Source: an uncultured Oscillospiraceae bacterium
Lineage (GTDB): Bacteria; Bacillota; Clostridia; Oscillospirales; Ruminococcaceae
Direction of reading: 5' to 3'
Assembly: GCA_910587135.1 (NCBI GenBank)
Contig: CAJULF010000023.1
Span: 1-43,540 of the forward strand
Length of the DNA: 43,540 nucleotides
Made by a program: the position numbers and the translations under genes. The notes under the pieces were generated by a model. That model ran no database searches. It was not told the DNA's origin and was given only the letters and a program-made list of their open reading frames with translations. Below, piece after piece: positions 41,551 to 43,540 of this stretch; position 1 is the first letter of the stretch, and every line of letters begins with the position of its first letter.

Positions 41551-42249
41551 TTATCCCGCTTTTCTTACAATTGCTATGGGGGTCTGGAGAAGCCCTTGAT
41601 CAAGGGGATTATCCCTGAAAACCTGCGCCGCAAATTCCTCCTCTACCCCTCGCGATCTTCCCAGAACATTTACGCCGATATCGTTCGCATCGATAACCAC
41701 CACCTCCGCGCCCGTGTAGCTCTTCAATTTCTCCGCCACCTCGTCGGGCTTGTCGGGAGCCATCTTCGCGTAGTGGTCGTATGGCGGAAGGTTATCCTTG
41801 CTGGGACCGTCAATGGCGCGGGCTTTCATGCCGCAAATGTTATAAAATACCCCGCGCTTTCCGAACAGCTTTCCTATCGCCGCACAGACAGCCGCGAAAA
41901 TGACCTTGACCCTGCCAACGTCGCGTATGCAAAGCTCCATAGACTGCGGCGCGGCGAGTCCCACGCCGTAGCTTGTTCTGATAACAAACCTTGAAAGCAG
42001 CTTAGCCAGCCGGCTTACCTTTATCTCTTCTATCGGAAAGGCTCTCCCCTGGGAGATCGCCACGATTTTCTCCGATATTATGATAGTGTCGCCCTCTGTC
42101 AGATAATCCCTGACATATTTGTCCATTATATCCTCAAGATTATCATCCTTGGTTATTACATGAGTTTTGATGGGATAACGGGCATATGTGCCGTAATCCG
42201 TTTCTATTTCAAGACTTTTGCCCTCGTTTGGCGTAAAAGGTATCTCCAT
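41551..42249 (-). CDS. F420-0:gamma-glutamyl ligase-like (CofE family) protein
   Basis: 232 aa, close to CofE length. Family regions: IKTHVITKDDNLEDIMDKYV, LTEGDTIIISEKIVAISQGR, GPSKDNLPPYDHYAK and ANDIGVNVLGRS. True CofE adds glutamates to coenzyme F420, which most Clostridia lack; homologues there are of unknown substrate and may act as other amide/peptide ligases. It has a good aggaga site. Between pyrE (80 bases upstream) and the filament-like gene; the three may be one transcript. Confidence 0.8.
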   Translation of the reverse strand: MEIPFTPNEGKSLEIETDYGTYARYPIKTHVITKDDNLEDIMDKYVRDYLTEGDTIIISEKIVAISQGRAFPIEEIKVSRLAKLLSRFVIRTSYGVGLAAPQSMELCIRDVGRVKVIFAAVCAAIGKLFGKRGVFYNICGMKARAIDGPSKDNLPPYDHYAKMAPDKPDEVAEKLKSYTGAEVVVIDANDIGVNVLGRSRGVEEEFAAQVFRDNPLDQGLLQTPIAIVRKAG

Positions 42250-42329
42250 TTTTATCTCCTGATTTTTTAAAATTTCCCCGCGCCCCGCGGTCTGTTTCCT
42301 TATTCGGCATCGACCCTGATCGTCAGACG

Positions 42330-42986
42330 TTATTTCGCCCCATAAGTCTGCCTGTATTCTCTCATTTTCCCGACGTACTCCTTGCCCGGGATAACGCCGC
42401 TTTCAAGCGCGTCTATGATATCGTTTATTGTGACGATGGAGTAGACCTTTACCCCGAATTCGTCAAACACCTCGCTTACCGCCGATTTATCGGAGTTAAG
42501 CCCCTTTTCGTCGCGGTCGACCGTGATTACCATGCCTTCGATTTTGATGTCAGCCGCGCCCGTAAGCTTCGGCATGACCTCTCTGAGCGCCTTGCCGGAG
42601 GTCATTACGTCCTCTATGATTACAATTTTGTCGCCGTCTTCAAGGGTCTTGCCCACGAACATACCGCCCTCGCCGTGATCCTTGACCTCTTTGCGGTCAA
42701 AGCAGTAATTCACATTCATGCCGAATTTATTGTAAAGTGCAACAGATGCAGCCACCGAAAGCGGTATTCCCTTATATGCCGGACCGAACAGCGTGTCGGG
42801 CTTAAGCCCATGCTCGTTTATGCACTCCGCGTAAAACTCTCCCAGCTTTGTGAGCTGAGCGCCTGTTTTATAGTTGCCCGCGTTTATGAAATAAGGAGCG
42901 ATGCGTCCGCTTTTCAAAGTGAACTCACCGAATTTCAGCACCCCGCTGTCCACCATAAACTTGATAAAGCTCTCTTTATATGTCAT
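42330..42986 (-). CDS. pyrE: Orotate phosphoribosyltransferase
   Basis: 218 aa. Converts orotate + PRPP to orotidine 5'-phosphate in pyrimidine synthesis. FGEFTLKSGRIAPYFINAG (orotate site), FGPAYKGIPLSVAA and the PRPP motif IVIIEDVMTSGKAL are intact. The start is the ATG at 42986 with agagggg 5-10 bases upstream; a GTG-started extension of 11 residues lacks a site. The leader, from the promoter at 43383-43411, is about 390 nt and contains an R1 element. No other pyr gene is adjacent. Confidence 0.95.
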   Translation of the reverse strand: MTYKESFIKFMVDSGVLKFGEFTLKSGRIAPYFINAGNYKTGAQLTKLGEFYAECINEHGLKPDTLFGPAYKGIPLSVAASVALYNKFGMNVNYCFDRKEVKDHGEGGMFVGKTLEDGDKIVIIEDVMTSGKALREVMPKLTGAADIKIEGMVITVDRDEKGLNSDKSAVSEVFDEFGVKVYSIVTINDIIDALESGVIPGKEYVGKMREYRQTYGAK

Positions 42987-43019
42987 TTCTTTCCCCTCTA
43001 TTTTAAAAATTTTCCGCAC

Positions 43020-43252
43020 CGGCGAACGAAGTCCGCCTCAGACTGTGTATAAAGGTTGACCTAAGGCTAATTATTTAAAAAAATTTCAAAATTTCCGCTA
43101 AGCATACTCCGCTTCACTTCGTTCCGCTCCGTATGCTTAGCGGAAACCGCGCACGTTTGCGTTCGCAAACGCACGACTTTTTGAAGTTTAATGCGCCGAC
43201 ATTGTGCGGCGAATAGGCTTTTTCTACAGGCTGCGGCGAACAAAGTCCGCCT
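43020..43252 (-). mobile_element. R1 structured repeat, copy 14, with 19-bp target duplication
   Basis: The element proper is 43039-43233 (195 bp), minus orientation, ends cagactgtg and tacaggctg. It is bracketed by 19-bp direct repeats 43020-43038 and 43234-43252 (18 of 19 identical), each a near-palindrome (ggcgaac / gtccgcc, 6 of 7 pairs, 3-nt loop). Complete stem and hairpins (ccgctaagcatactccg ... cgtatgcttagcgg). Lies in the pyrE leader. Confidence 0.9.
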
Positions 43253-43540
43253 GCCGCGCTCCCAAAGCCCTGTTCCGCTTACGCTCCACTGCGCTTCGGG
43301 AGCTTGTTGCGGAAAATTTAGCCGCGTGGGCGATATGCCCCTTAACTTTGGGCGTTGATTCAACCCATACTTATACATCTACATTATACCACAAGGCGGA
43401 ATATTTTTCAAGGGGTAAAGGCGGATTTTTGGGGAATTTAAAGGAGATTTTTGCCGAAAACGAAAACAAGCCGCGGTCCGCGGCTCCAGACTGTAGAAAA
43501 ACCCCACTTCAGTGAAGGAAGAGGGGTTTAAAGTTAAGCA
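43253..43540. other. pyrE distal leader and window end
   Basis: No gene seen. Contains the pyrE promoter. At 43488-43502 ccagactgtagaaaa matches an R1 left end, followed by an aaacccc / ggggttt hairpin (about 43500-43530); it may be another R1 copy or insertion site that continues outside the window. Confidence 0.4.
43383..43411 (-). promoter_or_regulatory. pyrE promoter
   Basis: Minus strand: ttgaaa (43406-43411), 17-nt spacer, tataat (43383-43388). Confidence 0.75.

Noticed and set aside
1..43540. R1 as a CRISPR array or tandem repeat
   Set aside because: Copies are dispersed, inverted relative to one another and separated by genes; no regular spacers and no cas genes.

Overview
The window looks like a chromosomal segment of an anaerobic, fibre-degrading, Gram-positive Clostridia (Oscillospiraceae / Ruminococcus-like). 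The clues are a secreted transglutaminase-like protein with a C-terminal type-I dockerin, a lipid-anchored GH74 xyloglucanase, a GH51 arabinofuranosidase, pyruvate phosphate dikinase, RNase Y, a QueT transporter behind a preQ1-I riboswitch, Bacillota-type FliK-like/FlhB-like (YlqG/YlqH-like) genes, and consistently strong GGAGG ribosome sites and TTGACA/TATAAT promoters. No rRNA or tRNA gene, CRISPR array, prophage or intact transposase was seen. Species cannot be fixed from the window.

Layout. 0.1-2.8 kb: ppdK (minus). 2.8-4.0 kb: gene-free, with two structured repeats. 4.0-6.7 kb: metal-cation efflux protein, GNAT acetyltransferase and a two-helix membrane protein. 7.1-8.6 kb: transglutaminase-dockerin protein. 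9.1-12.6 kb: AraC regulator, an AT-rich orphan gene, and ychF with a coupled NERD-domain gene. 13.6-15.6 kb: DUF2339 membrane protein. 16.2-24.8 kb: motility/chemotaxis block, with cheA-cheW-cheR-cheB on minus and a divergent FliK-like, FlhB-like and YdcF-like group on plus. 25.3-31.8 kb: plant-polysaccharide block (GH74 lipoprotein; GH51 behind an operator-bearing promoter) plus a lipoprotein, a phosphoesterase and a zinc-ribbon protein. 32.0-35.1 kb: GNAT, unknown, phosphoesterase and AraC genes, probably one transcription group. 35.2-36.1 kb: queT. 36.2-38.1 kb: a soluble chemoreceptor fused to an [FeFe]-hydrogenase-like module. 38.2-39.8 kb: rny. 40.8-43.0 kb: pyrE, an F420-ligase-like gene and an unknown secreted/filament-like gene.

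The most striking content is between the genes. A family of structured repeats (called R1 here, about 14 copies of 93-252 bp) is scattered on both strands. Full copies have 9-bp inverted ends (CAGNYTGTA), an 11-bp internal stem enclosing two variable hairpins, and in five insertions an abutting direct duplication of 19-24 bp. Each duplicated target is itself a palindrome or terminator hairpin. R1 therefore behaves like a small mobile element that inserts at hairpins and copies the whole hairpin. No transposase is present, so R1 would be non-autonomous. A second palindromic family (R2, TTAAGGCAACACCGCACA ends) sits in 5' leaders and in one case inside an R1 copy. A third sequence (R3) is present as direct copies flanking the dockerin gene.

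How the genes may work together (inference): GH74, GH51 and the dockerin protein serve hemicellulose use at the cell surface, with sugar-responsive operators at the GH74 and GH51 promoters. The Che proteins serve a flagellar system whose other genes lie outside the window. The hydrogenase-like chemoreceptor could connect hydrogen or redox state to that chemotaxis pathway.
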